From contig CM057469.1 in assembly GCA_030035585.1 (NCBI GenBank), positions 64,559,501-64,623,500 of the forward strand: a stretch of DNA of 64,000 nucleotides. The letters are read 5' to 3'. Position numbers and translations under genes: made by a program. The notes under the pieces are model-generated. The model was not told the origin of the DNA, did not search any database, and saw only the letters and a program-made list of their open reading frames with translations. The DNA comes from Dugong dugon. Lineage: Eukaryota > Chordata > Mammalia > Sirenia > Dugongidae. How positions within the stretch are numbered: the stretch's first letter is position 1; every line of letters begins with the position of its first letter. Of the stretch, positions 24,580-36,739 are shown piece after piece.

Positions 24580-25260
24580 AAAATGGAATCTTTGTGTCTT
24601 TGTCTCTGGGCGCACAGCTCTCTGGCATGTTCTGGCAGGAGCTTTGACTGTCGAGGCACTGGGGGAGGGGCCTGGCAGTCATTTGTCAGCTTCTCCTGCA
24701 TCTGTAATTTCTGGCCACTCAGCAGCATTAGAGGGTCTTAGAGAGGGGGTGAGGAGGTGGGGGAAGAGCTTGTCACTGATGAAAGCCAAACCCCGAATAA
24801 CTGCCCCATGTTAATGACCAAAGAGAGAGGGGGGAGAGTCTGACAAACTTTTATTGTGCTTTAATGAAAAGATTTTTTGGAAATGGCTAGTGCACATAAT
24901 TGCACATGGTAACATTTTCAGACCTCAGTTTAGAAAGCCTCTGTCCATATTGTGTTACTGATTTCATTGCTCTTAGCTTGGCAATGGCTCATGAAACTAT
25001 TTTAGTTTTCCACCACTGGCTGCTGGTTCTTTCTGCCTCACTTCCTTGTAACAAAACTGACGGCCCAATTAAACATCTGCATTTTTTAATCTGGATTTCC
25101 CTCCATAACTATTCCACTTTTTCTCAAACTTCCAGATGTTTTGGCTGCTTTATGATTTTAATGCATGCATGTATATTTGTTCCCATTTTAAAGAGAAAGA
25201 GAGAGTTAGATGGACTGACCAGATGTGTCTATATGAAAAGCTTCTTAATACACCAATAAT
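24580..25260. promoter_or_regulatory. Candidate conserved non-coding (enhancer-like) block
   Basis: Repeat-free, balanced composition and dense homeodomain-type cores (taatga, ccaattaaac, tttaatga). There is no coding character even though a 119-codon frame (24900-25259) happens to be open. The look of the sequence is the only ground. Conservation cannot be tested here. Confidence 0.3.
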
Positions 25261-25261
25261 C

Positions 25262-27140
25262 AGGTTGGTATTTTTATCTCCGTGTGGATACATTTACATT
25301 AGAATATAGCTTATTGTTTTTCATCACTTTACTATGAGTTAATGTTTGTGACTTAAGCTTGCAGGCTCTTAGAGTTCAGAATTCATACTGTGATCTGTTA
25401 ACCAATCATTGTGACAGATGAAGAAAGTATCCAAGTCTGTTATCTAAGGGTCTAATAATAGGGATGCCTTGTTTTTTGTTTTTTTTTTTTCTTTCTTTCT
25501 TTTTCTTTTTCTCTGTGAGAGATAAGAAGTTTCAAGCTATGTGAGGCAACAATGTATTTCAACTCAGTTTCCGGCTTTGTACAAACATTAAAGGAATTAT
25601 CAACATTTTGCCTTGAAGTGTCTGGACAAGAGTTAAGAGTCTCCAGCATATTTGCAGAAAACCTGTTTCCCATAATTAATAACAGGAAGCTGGGTAAACA
25701 AACTTTTGCTGACAAATGAAACCGAAACATTCACATATACACAGAACAATGCAGCGTTGTATGGTTATACCAGAAGGGTAGTACAGTTCTACGTACTTAT
25801 GCACTACTCACACAGAAATTGAGAGTAAAGCACCATTAATTTTACATTTCAAGGTGCTTTCTGACCATTTAAACACATGCTAGTAGACTGGAATCTTTTT
25901 CCCCATTGGTTAGTATGTGAAAGCAATCTCAGCTTATTTATACATTTAACATTTAGACAGAAAATCATTATTTCCTGGAATATAGATTTTCTAGACAACC
26001 AAGTAAACGTGAAGAAAAGACTATCTCTTTTCTTTAATGTTATTATGAGGTTTTTAAAAGGCTGTTCTTGCAGCACATTTCTAGAAACATCTAATAAGAT
26101 CATTTTGGTGAGTTTAAGGTTTTCTCATGGGGGGAGGAAGGTGGGGCTGGGGTGGTATATTCATGACGTTTCAGGCAAACTGAGGGCAGCATTCATTACT
26201 GAGTCGGACACAATGGATAACTGGGCAACTTGACCCACTTGTGATTAAAAACACTGGACAAAGCTTACCCGGGGAAGTGATGTGTCTTTATCTTGCAAGT
26301 GAGTCGTATAGTGAGGAGCACCTGAGCTTAGTATTGACCTTGAAAGCAGCAAACTGATGTAATATGTGGTTTCCCTGCTTCTTAGAAACAGTGAGCTAGA
26401 TATTACATTCTTGAGTTTTTTTTTTTACAGAGTTAGCTGCTTAATTTACAGGTAAATCTAAAGAACAAATTGATTAATCCTTTAAGCAAAAAAATTTTGT
26501 GACATTCTAGAACAGTTAAATGTAAAACTAAGCTTAATCAAGTGTTTATTTCTGGTTTTCTAGGATGAATAGGAGAATAAGGCTCGAAAGCCAAACTAAG
26601 GGAATGATTTTGTTTTATGTCGTCTCTTTTCTTTGGCTTCATCAGAGCACAATGTACTAGTAAGCCTTCAGATGAACTTAATGGGGCAAATTTGGTGTAT
26701 TTGTCATGAGAACAATGATGAGCTCTGCATAATTGCCACAGAGTCAGCAAATCATCTTGCCTCTGTAGGATTAAAATTTCCTTTCTTGAAAATGAGATCT
26801 GGAGGAAAAAATTATTACAGACATGTCTCTCAGCATTATACATGCTACAGGGGCTTGGAAAATATTTTGATCAAAGAGCTAAAAAAAAAAAAAACAAACC
26901 ATGAAGTAAAGTTACAAGTTAGTCCAGTGTAAATTTTTGCATAGCAATGTCTTTTGGTTCAAGTGGTTTGTATATGTATATGAATTTCACTCTTCTGTTT
27001 TGCAAATTACATAAATATATGCGTCATGGTTTCACCATCTTACTGTCTTACGGCTTTTATTTGCTTTTTAGTGACACTTCTCAGGAAAAACTGAAAATCT
27101 GTTCCTGACATCTCCCTATTCCTTTTATTTTTGTCCTCTG
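25262..27140. other. Unique AT-rich sequence
   Basis: No gene recognised. A CTTT-rich run lies at 25490-25515. Confidence 0.35.
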
Positions 27141-27148
27141 TTTCTTTT

Positions 27149-27201
27149 TTCTATCTATCTATCTCTGTCTGTCTATCTATCTATCTACCTATTTATCTTT
27201 T
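27149..27201 (+). repeat. (TCTA)n microsatellite left of the L1/RTE pair
   Basis: Units of TCTA/TCTG preceding the L1 target-site copy ctatttatctttt (27189-27201). Confidence 0.85.
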
Positions 27202-28342
27202 TTCTTTTTTTTTTAATTTTTTTTCCTTTTTTTTTTAATTGTACTTCAGGTGAAGGCTTACAGAACAAATAGTTTCTCATGAAACAGTAGTACACATATT
27301 GTTTTACAACATTGGTTAACAACCCCACAACATGTCAACCCTCTCCCTGCTTGACCTTTTTTTTTTTTTGTGGTGAAAATACACATAGCCAAAGATACAC
27401 CATTTCAAAAATTTCTACATGCAGTTCAGTGACATCGACCACGCTCTTCCAACTGTGCTGCTATTCTCACTTTAGATGAAGACTTACAGAACAAAATAGT
27501 TTCTCATTTAACAGTACACATGTTGCCCTATGACAATGGTCACAACACCTCACAACACATCACCTCACAACAACAATGGTCACAACAACCTCACAACACA
27601 TCAACACTATCCTTACTCAACCTTGGGTTCCCTATCAACAGCTTTCCTGTCCCCTTCTGCCTTCTGGCCCTTGTCCCTGGATTGCTGTACCTCATTAGTC
27701 CTATTTGGTTTTATGGGGCTGAACGGTGAACCTCAGAAATGACTTCACCACTGAGCTAGCTAAAAGGGTGTCTGGGGGCCATACTCTCGGGGTTTCTCCA
27801 GTCTCCTTTAGGCCAGTAAATCTGGTCTTTTTTTTGTGAGTTAGAATTTTGTTCTACATCCTCTCCAGCTCTGTCCAGAACCCTCTGTTGAGATCCTGGT
27901 CAGAGTAGTCAGTGGTGGTAGCCGGGCACCATCTAGCTGTACTGGACTCAGTCTGGTGGAGGCCTTGGTAGCTGTGGTCCATTAGTCCTTCGGACTAATC
28001 TTTTCCTTGTATCCTGTTCACTTCATTCTCCCTTGCTCCCAAAGGGATGAGACCAGTGGAGTATCTTAGATGGCTGCTCACAGGCTTTGAAGACCCCAGA
28101 CGCTACTCACCAAGGTAGAATGTAGAACATTGTCTTTATAAACTGTGTTACGCCAATTGAGCTACATGCTCCCCGAGACCGTGGTCCCCACAGCCCTCCG
28201 CCCAGCAATTCAGTCCCTCAGGGAGTTTGGATGTGTCTATGGGGCTTCCATGACCTTTCCTTGTACAAGTTGTGCTGGTTTCCCCTGTATTGTGTACTGT
28301 CTCACCCTTCACCCAAGACACCACTTATCTATTGCCTATTTT
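27202..28342 (-). mobile_element. 5'-truncated L1 3'UTR fragment with TSD
   Basis: Poly-T then attgtacttcagg at the left, matching the copies at 461 and 47974. A 13-base duplication ctatttatctttt lies at 27189-27201 and 28343-28355. Right next to it is the RTE fragment starting at 28356. A CACAACA-rich run at 27540-27600 is a local expansion inside the 3'UTR. No ORF2 is included. Confidence 0.85.
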
Positions 28343-28355
28343 CTATTTATCTTTT

Positions 28356-28782
28356 GATTGCCTTATATGCATGCAAAAGCTGAACAGTGAATAAGGAAGC
28401 CCAAAGAAGAACTGATGCCTTTGAATTATGGTATTGGTGAAGAATATTGAATATACCATGGGCTGCCAGAAGAACGAACAAATCTGTCTTGGAAGAAGTG
28501 CAGCCAGAATATTCCTTAGAAGTGAGGATGGCAAGACTTCATCTCATGTACTTTGGACATGTCATCAGGAAGGACCAGTCCCTGGAGAAGGACATCATGC
28601 TTAGTAAAGTAGAGGGTCAGTGAAAAAGAGAAAGACCCTCAACAAGATAGACTGACGAAGTGGCTGCAACAATGGACTCAAACATAGCAAGGATTGTGAG
28701 GATGGTGCAGGACCCGGCAGTGTTTTGTTTTGTTGTACATAGCGTCGCTATGAGTCGGAACAGACTCCATGGCACCTAACGA
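28356..28782 (+). mobile_element. 5'-truncated RTE fragment (3' part)
   Basis: Starts gattgccttatatgcatg, equivalent to RTE copy A at about 3952, and runs through the C-terminal region to the 3' end tgagtcggaacagactcc and cctaacgac. The frame is broken. Confidence 0.9.
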
Positions 28783-28822
28783 CATCCATCCATCCATCCA
28801 TCTATCTCTCTATCTATCTATT
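28783..28822 (+). repeat. (CATC)n / (TCTA)n tail microsatellite
   Basis: CATC units then TCTA units directly after the RTE end. Confidence 0.85.
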
Positions 28823-30049
28823 CCTGTGCAAATTGCCTCTAACAGGTATTCCAAAGAGATAAATATATGGGTATATATATGGGTATATATGGGTATATTT
28901 GCCAGAAACCAGCAAAGTTATTTGTTGACTACTCTGTCTTACCTTCCAAACCTTTAGTAGCCCCCTCTAGACTCTCTTGTGCCTGGTCAATTTCCAACAT
29001 AAACTGGGGAATTTCTTTTGTGACTGTCAGGTACTAGCTGGGCAATGCTCAGAAACAGCGTTTGCTGAAGAGCTAGGATACATTTGGACTATTGGTACAA
29101 TTCTTTGACAGAGAATTCATCAGCTTCAACAACCTCCGCCCTGTCCTCTTTCAAGATTCATTGTCATCATCAAACATAACTCTATGACTATATCATACTT
29201 CCCAAAACAAGGAAGTTCTTTCAAACTTCAACCAGGTCTCTTGAGATCTTTTTGTCTTACGATTTGGCATGTTTTAGTTAGCACATCCCAATATATTTCC
29301 TGTCATTGTCGTCTTTCTAAACACTGCAACCTGTAACACATAGCAAGCCCATCAACATGGAAAACATGTTATTTTGTTCATAATATGCTTGCAACAGAAC
29401 TTATTAAGATTGAAGAACAGTTTTTTAAAAAAATCTGTTCAAATGTGAATAAATGAAGGTTGTGGCAAAACCTACATCAAAGCAGCAATTAAGCTTTTAT
29501 TTGTAGTATCCATATAGGTCAGGACTGGACAGGCACTTTGTCTGTCAATATTAGGAATGCTGATTCTTCTGTAATAACTATTAGAACAAACCTAAAATAT
29601 GAAAAGCAATCATTTCATTGTCACCTGAAAGAGGAGCAAAATGGTGACTAATGGCTGCCATCCGATCAGCGTTCTTCTTCATTCTTTCCCACCATCTGCA
29701 TGTCTTCCTCCTTCAAAGGGAAATCAAATTTGCTTTGATGGAGAGGAAATTATGTTTATAAAGTTTAATTTTAAAAGTAAAAGCTTCATGTTTTTCTTGG
29801 TGGTTTACCAAGTAGATTATATTTCATCTTTAACATATTCAGAAACTGAGTTAGTTCTGCTTTACAAAATATGTGGCTATTTAAGAATAAAATAATGCTT
29901 AAGTCTATGTTCCAGTTTTCAATTTAAACGAAAACCTTGAACAAAGTTCCTTAAGAGAATTCCTGACTTTTTAAGAACCTGTGGATTTATTTATAGATTG
30001 CTTAGAAAATCTAAGAATGCATCCTGAATTCTGTTGAATTTTACTTGCT
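28823..30049. other. Unique sequence
   Basis: No gene recognised. A mixed-composition patch at about 29030-29360 could be an unrecognised old repeat. Confidence 0.35.
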
Positions 30050-30206
30050 TGAGGCCCTGGTGACACAGTAGTTAAAATGTCGGCAGTTCAAATTCACCAG
30101 CCGCTCCTTGGAAACCCTGTGGGCTAGTTATACTCTGTCCTATAGGTTCACTATGAGTCGGAATCGACTCAAAGGCAATGGGTTTTTTTGTTTTTTTTTT
30201 TTTGTT
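30050..30206 (+). mobile_element. AfroSINE, short form
   Basis: Head 'gaggccctggtgacacagta', body with accagccgctccttggaaac, tail gtcggaatcgactc and a T-rich ending. Confidence 0.93.
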
Positions 30207-30207
30207 T

Positions 30208-31004
30208 ATTCAAACCTTAAAATTATCTTACATAAATTCTCTATGGAAGAAAACTAGAACAATGTACATGTAGCCTTTGGGAACTGATGATGTTTAGTTC
30301 TACATTTCTGTCCTGCTTGGGATATAATATTCCTAACTTTTTCAACTCACTTTTATTGAGAAGTGTGATAAATAAGCATACCAAATTGTATATAGAAGAT
30401 AGGACACAAATCAGTGCTACCTGTTTCTATTTTTTCTTTATTCTCTAAGTATCCATTGCTCATATGAACATGGTGTATGCCCTTTGATTTGGCTGATGCT
30501 ATTTCTTCATTGGTTTCATTGGTGACAATGGAGCCAACAGCCATTTATACATCTTGGAAGAAAGATTTATTAAATAGGAAAACACAGATTTTGGCTTTTT
30601 AATCTTTTGGTATGTTTTCTGCTTCCTCTTATAAATTCTGTGACAGCAAATAATAAGTAAAATTTGCTATGTGCACATAAATCCTATAATTTCACATAAT
30701 AAAAATTCTTCCTTTAACAATATTTATTAAGAAAAGCCACTCAACATTTATTCATTTGACTTTTAGTCTAATGCACACTTTTTGTTATACATAATGTAGC
30801 TATGTCTTTGTTTTCAATAATTAGCTATTACAAAAGTAACACTGTGTAGATTGTGAAATTCATTGCCAGGACAGTGTAAAAAGATAACTTCTTTATTTTT
30901 TATGTTACTAGATTTTCCATCTATAAATTCAAGAAGATTTAATTTGATTATGGTTTCATAGCACTATGAAAAAATACTTCTAATGCTAATTATTACCTTA
31001 AGAA
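30208..31004. other. Unique AT-rich sequence
   Basis: Nothing recognised. Confidence 0.35.
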
Positions 31005-31188
31005 TCCAAAAAACCCAGTGCCCCTGAATCGATTCCGACTCACAGTGACCAGATAGGACAGAGTAGAACTGCCCCCATAGTGTTTCCAAGGCTGTCATCT
31101 TTACTGAGGCCGACTGCCACATCTTTCTCCCATAGAGGGCTAGTGGTTCAACTGCCAAGTGCTTCACCACTGTGCCACCAGGGTTCCT
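31005..31188 (-). mobile_element. AfroSINE, long-insert form
   Basis: aaacccagtgcccctgaatc, gattccgactcacagt, the insert ctttactgaggccgactgcc and the reversed head gccaccagggttcc. Confidence 0.92.
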
Positions 31189-31227
31189 AAACACTGAAAA
31201 GTTGGTCTCTAAAAAGAAAAGAAATTG

Positions 31228-31350
31228 AACTGCTGCCAGTGAGTCAAATTCGACTCACGGTGACCCCATGTGTTACAGAGTAGACCTGCCCCATCGGGTA
31301 TCCTAAGCTGTAATTTTGATGGAAACAGATTTCCAGGCCTTTCTTCTTCA
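31228..31350 (-). mobile_element. Truncated AfroSINE, RTE-5'UTR-containing form
   Basis: Carries ttcgactcacggtgaccc and ttccaggcctttcttct, i.e. the tail and part of the RTE-derived middle, but no head. 5' truncated. Confidence 0.8.
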
Positions 31351-31991
31351 ATCATTAGCTTAGTAAGCTTTAAATATTTGTGGTTCTGAGGGGCAGGACA
31401 TTTTATTTTATGTTTTTATTACTGGGATTTGAAAATGCGGGAACTTTGAACCCAACAAAACAACCAAATAACCATTTCATCACACTCTCTGATCATATTT
31501 AGCATACTCATGGAAAGCAGACCAGAAAGACACTAAGTCAAAGACGCAGAGGATAACATGCTCCAATTTCTACTTTTACATAATCTTTTGAAAACATCGA
31601 AAAAAGATGCAATCAGGGTTTAAGCATTCTTGGTTTTCAATCAATCTAATTTCCAAAAAGGATGAGGCTGAGCATCAAAGAATCTGATGGGATAAATTAC
31701 TTTATCCCTCTAATAGGGTATATGTATCCATTATAGCATCTTGTAAAGCAAGAAAAATCACTTGTTCCCCCTCACATCTGTATGGGAACATGAAATATAA
31801 AGTACGTTTTCATTGAAAGAGGTCTTAGGCATCATCTAACTGATGAGACTCTGCTCAACAAATTATACAGTGTCCACTTGAATGCCATTGGTGACTGTAC
31901 ATACAAAACAGGGTTTCCTTTCATATTTTAATATATTCTTAACCCTGTAAATATGTATTGAATGAATGACCCTGGCTAGAGAAAGTTGTTT

Positions 31992-32202
31992 TTGTTGTTG
32001 TTAGTTACCATAGAAATGATTCCAACTCATGCCAACACCATGTGTGCAGCGTAGAACTCCTCCATAGGGTTCTCAAGGCTGTGACCTTTTGGAAGCAGAT
32101 TGCCAGGCCTATCTTCCTAGGCACCTCTGGGTAGGTTTGTACCACCAAACTTTCAGCTAGTAGTTGAGTGCTTAACCATTTGTGTCACCCAGGGACAACC
32201 TC
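31992..32202 (-). mobile_element. AfroSINE, RTE-5'UTR-containing form
   Basis: Tail gttgttgttagttacc at left, the middle gccaggcctatcttccta and the reversed head at the right. Same class as the element at 47071. Confidence 0.88.
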
Positions 32203-32383
32203 CTAGAAGGAAGTTGGTATTCCCTATTCCTTGTACTATGTCATCTCCTATACTCACATTTGCAAATTTTCCCAAGCTCAGGGATTCGCACAACACTGCA
32301 GACTGAAATGGAAACAGGGATCTAAGAGGATATACCTTAAAGGAGATGACAGGACTCGACTCTGATGGCACAAATTATCAAAT

Positions 32384-32546
32384 AAAAAAAACAAACCCAT
32401 TGCTGTCGAGTTGATTCCTTCTCATAATGACCTTACAGGACAGAGTAGATCTGTCCCATACGGTTTCCAAGGAGTGGCTGGTGGATTTGAACTGCAGACA
32501 TTTGATTAGCAACCAAACGCTTAACAACTATGCCACCAGGGCTCCA
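32384..32546 (-). mobile_element. AfroSINE, short form
   Basis: aaacccattgctgtcgag, accttacaggacagagta, tatgccaccagggctcc. Confidence 0.93.
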
Positions 32547-32724
32547 ACGGGACAGAGAAGACATTAAAATTCTCTTTAGATACTTAGTAACTTCTCTTTT
32601 ATTTTTCTCTCATATAATGAACAATTGATAGGAGCCACCAGGTATTTATTTAGTCTTTCAAGGCTAACGGCAGGCTTTTCCTTAGTTAGATCACTTAATT
32701 TAAATGATTATTTGGGAATTAGGA

Positions 32725-32825
32725 CCTCAGAGAGTAGGGACTGTGTCCAGTTTGCTGTTATTTGTCTTATCTCTTGGCCAGAATATCAAGCATTTTAGAG
32801 GTTGTCAATAAATGCCTGTATATGT
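32725..32825 (+). repeat. L2 3'-end fragment
   Basis: 'gagtagggactgtgtccag' then a 'gtcaataaatgcctgta' end, typical of LINE2 3' sequence. Confidence 0.6.
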
Positions 32826-32835
32826 ATATGCATAT

Positions 32836-32875
32836 TTAAAAAAAAAACCCTTTGATGTCCAGTCAATTCTGACTC

Positions 32876-32876
<1 letters not shown>
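32836..32876 (-). mobile_element. AfroSINE tail fragment
   Basis: aaaaaccctttgatgtccag and tcaattctgactcat: only about 40 bp of the 3' end. The TA repeat starts at its end. Confidence 0.65.
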
Positions 32877-32908
<32 letters not shown>

Positions 32909-32914
32909 TATATT
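32875..32914. repeat. (TA)n microsatellite
   Basis: Alternating TA with one TG and one CA break, able to form cruciforms. It follows a SINE tail fragment. Confidence 0.9.
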
Positions 32915-33150
32915 TTCCTATTTGAGTGAGGTGTGGGTCTAGTGGAAATCTACAGAAAGGCATCTTGTGGAGGAGAAATGAGTCACAAGTGTGTAGGGGG
33001 GAAAGACTTTGTCAGTGTCCATACTTCCAGATTAAAATATGGCTATTTGCACCATATTCTAGCATTCTAAATATAATAGCAGATAAGAATCTCCAAAAAT
33101 TGCTAAGTTCTTATTCAAGAACGGAAGTAAAGGACTGGTTAGCGCCCTAG

Positions 33151-33538
33151 CATTCCAATAAAATGTTGGTCTACTATCATTAGGAATAAACCTGTTAGCT
33201 GATTGCTTAATCTTTTAGACTAAATGAATTAGTAATGGAAAAATGTTTCAGAACAAAAATAATAGGTCTTTGGTTAATGTTTCAGGAAAAAATGAATATG
33301 AGTATAGTTAAGGCTAGCAATAAACTTAAATTTTTACCCTTAGAAATAGTTTTTTAAATAGTATCTTTAGGTGTACTTTGGATAAATTTGAATTTTAAAC
33401 ATGCACGTATTTAAAAACAAAGCAACATGAAAAATGTCACATCTGGAATGTACTCATTCTCCCATATAGGGGAATTATTGCTCAAAAGTAAATTATTGGA
33501 TGCTTACTTTGGACCTAAACAATTCAAAATATTACTAA
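33151..33538. other. Unique AT-rich sequence
   Basis: Nothing recognised. Confidence 0.35.
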
Positions 33539-33702
33539 AAAAAAAAAAAAAAACCAAACCAGTTCCAACTCATAGCAACCCTATAGGACAGCGTAGAACT
33601 GCCCCATACAGTTTCCAAGGAGCACCTGGTAGATTCAGACTGCTGACCTTTTGGTTAGCAGCTGTAGCTCTTAACCACTACACCACCAGGGTTACCAAAA
33701 TA
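33539..33702 (-). mobile_element. AfroSINE, short form
   Basis: A-run, then aaaccagttccaactcatag, accctataggacagcgtaga and the reversed head ctacaccaccagggtt. Confidence 0.92.
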
Positions 33703-34129
33703 TTGCTAGAAAGCACTAATCTTGTAAGTAACATGCTAAAGATTTTTTATAAAGCCAACCATATAGTTAGTATTCAGAATTTTTCCTAATGGTAAAAATA
33801 CTTTACATATGGTCTTTTAAATAAAAACTTTTCTTGTGTATGCTGAAGAAAACTGGGAAAATGTGAAATTTAGAAGAAAGAACAGTAGCCTTGGAACTCT
33901 GGGATCTGACTTGACCTTGTGACACAAAGAATGTCACCCCAGCCTCTCTAAGGACCGAAGTTAATCCTAACAGATGAGCTCCCTAGAGAGGAGATGGGAG
34001 AATAATTGTCACTATAAATATAATATCACGGATCCCCCTCTGTAAAGACGTTTCTTTAATCTACATCTGGTAGAATCTTACTCAGTAAAAGTCTTAAAGG
34101 ATAACTTGAACTTGCCTTTAACTTAAAAT

Positions 34130-34890
34130 GTATCCAGAATCCAGCCACCTCTCACCACTTCCACTGCTACTGTCCTAATCCAAGTCACGTACATCTCTTG
34201 CCTGGATAATTGCCATAATGTTCTAACTGGCCTCCATGCTTCATCCTTATCCCTACCCCCATACCTAGCCTTACCTGTTCTTCACAAAAAAGCCAGAGAG
34301 ATTGTGTTAAAACTACAGCCAAATTACATAAGTTCACCGCTCACAATCTCCAAGAGCTTTCCATTTAACTCAGACTACAATCCCAAATCTTAACCATGGC
34401 CTACGAGGGTCCTACATCATCTGTCTATCCCCACTCCTTCATTGTATCTCCTGCCATTGTCTGCTTGTTCAGTCTGTTTCAACCATAATGGCCTCCTTAC
34501 TCTTTCACAAACACTGCAAGAACATTCCTGCCTCAGGACATTCGCACTTCCTATGCCCCTAGTTTGGAAAGCTCTTTTTTAGATATACACATTGCTCCCT
34601 TCACTTTTTCGTTTGAAGTTCAGTCCAAATAAGACCATATCATAGACTTCTTTTCTGACAGCTTTATATAAAATGTCATACCTCCTTCCATCATGCTTTT
34701 ATTTATCTTTTTGGTACTTATTGCCACCTGACTTATTATATGTGTTTTCTATGTATCCCCCCAACTAAAATTTAAGCCACATGAGAGCAGGCAATATGTC
34801 TATTTGATTGACCATTGTCTCCACAGAACTTAGAAGAGTGTCAGACTTATGGTAGGTGCTCAATAAATATGTGTTGAATAAAGGAATGAG
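34130..34890 (+). repeat. Long L2 copy (3' end)
   Basis: About 760 bp of LINE2-like sequence. Blocks include 'accatggcctacgagggtcc', 'ccttactctttcac', 'attcctgcctcaggac' and the terminal ggtaggtgctcaataaatat. Unusually long and readable for so old an element. Non-coding now. Confidence 0.75.
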
Positions 34891-35141
34891 TGGTTAGCAA
34901 TTAATTCTCAGAGGTATATAAGCCATAATATCTCTTAAGATGCCATCTAGTTTTGTTTTTTTTTTAATTCCATAGTCACCTGTTGTAGTTTTATAATGGT
35001 TCTTCTGTTCTATTTAATTCATTTGTTTTTCAAGGTTTATTCTTTGATGAGCTCTCTTTATCTGTTCTTTCTAGTGATTAATATTTAGGGCATACCTAGG
35101 GCATATGTAAGGCATATATACAAATTAAAATCTGCAAAAGT

Positions 35142-35451
35142 CCTTTGGACACTCTTTTAGCTCAGTAATGAAATCACTCCTGAGGTTCACCCTTCAGCCA
35201 AAGATTAGACAGGCCCATAAAACAAAATGAGACTAAAGGGGCACACCAGCCCAGGAGCAAGGATGAGAAGGCAGGAGGGGACAGGAAAGACGGTAATAGG
35301 GAACCCAAGGTCAAGAAGGGAGAGTGTTGACATGTCATGGGGTTGTTAACCAATGTCATAAAACAATATGTGTACTAACTGATTAATGAGAAGCTAGTTT
35401 GTTTTGCAAACCTTCATCTAAAGTAAAATAGAAAAAAAAGAAAGAAAGAAA
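35142..35451 (+). mobile_element. 5'-truncated L1 3'UTR, short-ended subfamily
   Basis: The only plus-strand copy. It ends cttcatctaaagtaaaatag then A-rich. The 15-base duplication aaaatctgcaaaagt at 35127-35141 and 35452-35466 bounds it exactly. It lacks the extra terminal module of the other three copies. Confidence 0.88.
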
Positions 35452-35724
35452 AAAATCTGCAAAAGTAACCATTGTCTTCAACATGGACATTTACTGAGCA
35501 TAGATTTGTAAAGTCAGGGGAGTCAGAAGAAATGCAATTATGTAATAACATCAAACGACTCCTATCCAATTTCCCTCAATTTCTAAGTTTTTTGTGTTCC
35601 GCTTGTGAAGAAAAGTGGAATTATTTGAGTATTAAAATTTACACAGAAATAATTTAGTTGTCTTAAAATTTCTAGAGATATTTCAGCCCTAGATGTGGCT
35701 CTTGGATTTCTGCAAGAATTTTTC

Positions 35725-35960
35725 TAAGTCCTTATTCATTCAATATTTCAACAAATATTTGTTTGGCACCTAGTAGATTAAGAAAATTCTGATGGTTGAT
35801 CGGAATTCTGCCTTCAAGGATCTATCTTTTATGGATGGAAAGACAATAACACAAGGAACAAAGTGAGAAGCTGTCTGAAAGGGATAGAGCTGAAAGGTTA
35901 CTGGAGTTTAAAGAAGACATTAAGTCCAACAGGGACAGATAGGGAAGTCGTGTTGGAAAA
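35725..35960 (-). repeat. L2 3'-end fragment, antisense
   Basis: 'attcattcaatatttcaaca' and 'ggcacctagtagatt' are reverse-complement L2 end sequence. The following ~200 bp is more diverged. Confidence 0.6.
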
Positions 35961-35969
35961 GGTAGCATT

Positions 35970-36532
35970 TGACTTGCGTTAAATTTGTACACTGAGAGAA
36001 GAGCAGAGAAAAATATTTCAACAGGAGGAAATAGCATAAACAAACTATGTATTTACGTGGAAAACAAAACAATAAGCCCCCATAATCACTGGAAAACTTG
36101 GACTAAGATTGTTTATACACTTACACTTTCTGTATATGGTATAATAACTCTACTATACAGGATGGCCTAAATTTAAATATATTTATGTATGCACTTGGAA
36201 ATATGCTTCTAAAAAAGAAATAGAAACAGATTCTATTCTCTCTAGTTTTATAATTTAAAAAAGGAAATTCTCAATGATCAAGGCAGATTGGAAAAGTCAA
36301 TAAGTAATAATTGCATACTATTCCAGGCGATGCACCCATATCTAATTTTAAGCCCATGGAGAAAAAAAAATTACATAAACTACTAAACCATTCTATATTC
36401 AGTATAATTAGGATATGTGCTACACACGTTAGATTATATTTTAATGTGTTAACATAATCGAATCTTTGCTTGCTTGGCAAGATACGTGTCTACATGTGCA
36501 TATTGAGATGCTTTTTGTGTTTTATATACCTC
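35970..36532. other. Unique AT-rich sequence
   Basis: Nothing recognised. Confidence 0.35.
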
Positions 36533-36732
36533 AAAAAATCATATTGCTGTAGGCTTGATTCTGACTCATAGTTGGAATAGCAACCCTATAAGACAGAGTA
36601 GAACTGCCCCATAGGGTTTCCAAGGCTGTAATCTTTATGGAAGCCAACTGTCATATTTTTCTCCTACGGAGTGGCTGGTGGGTTCAAACTGCCCACTTTT
36701 CGTTTAGTGGCTTATGTGCCACCAGGGCTCCT
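36533..36732 (-). mobile_element. AfroSINE, long-insert form
   Basis: tgattctgactcatag, accctataagacagagtaga, the insert taatctttatggaagcc and tgtgccaccagggctcc. Confidence 0.92.
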
Positions 36733-36739
36733 ATTGTAT

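Noticed and set aside
24900-25259. 119-codon open frame
   Set aside because: No Kozak, splice or family support and no compositional sign of coding; chance frame in a unique block.
28783-28822. CRISPR-like or satellite array
   Set aside because: Plain tetranucleotide microsatellite without spacers, in a mammalian genome.
33539-33702. CTCF-like words in AfroSINE heads (caccaccaggg)
   Set aside because: Only part of the CTCF core is matched and it recurs in every copy because of the tRNA-like head; no evidence of binding.
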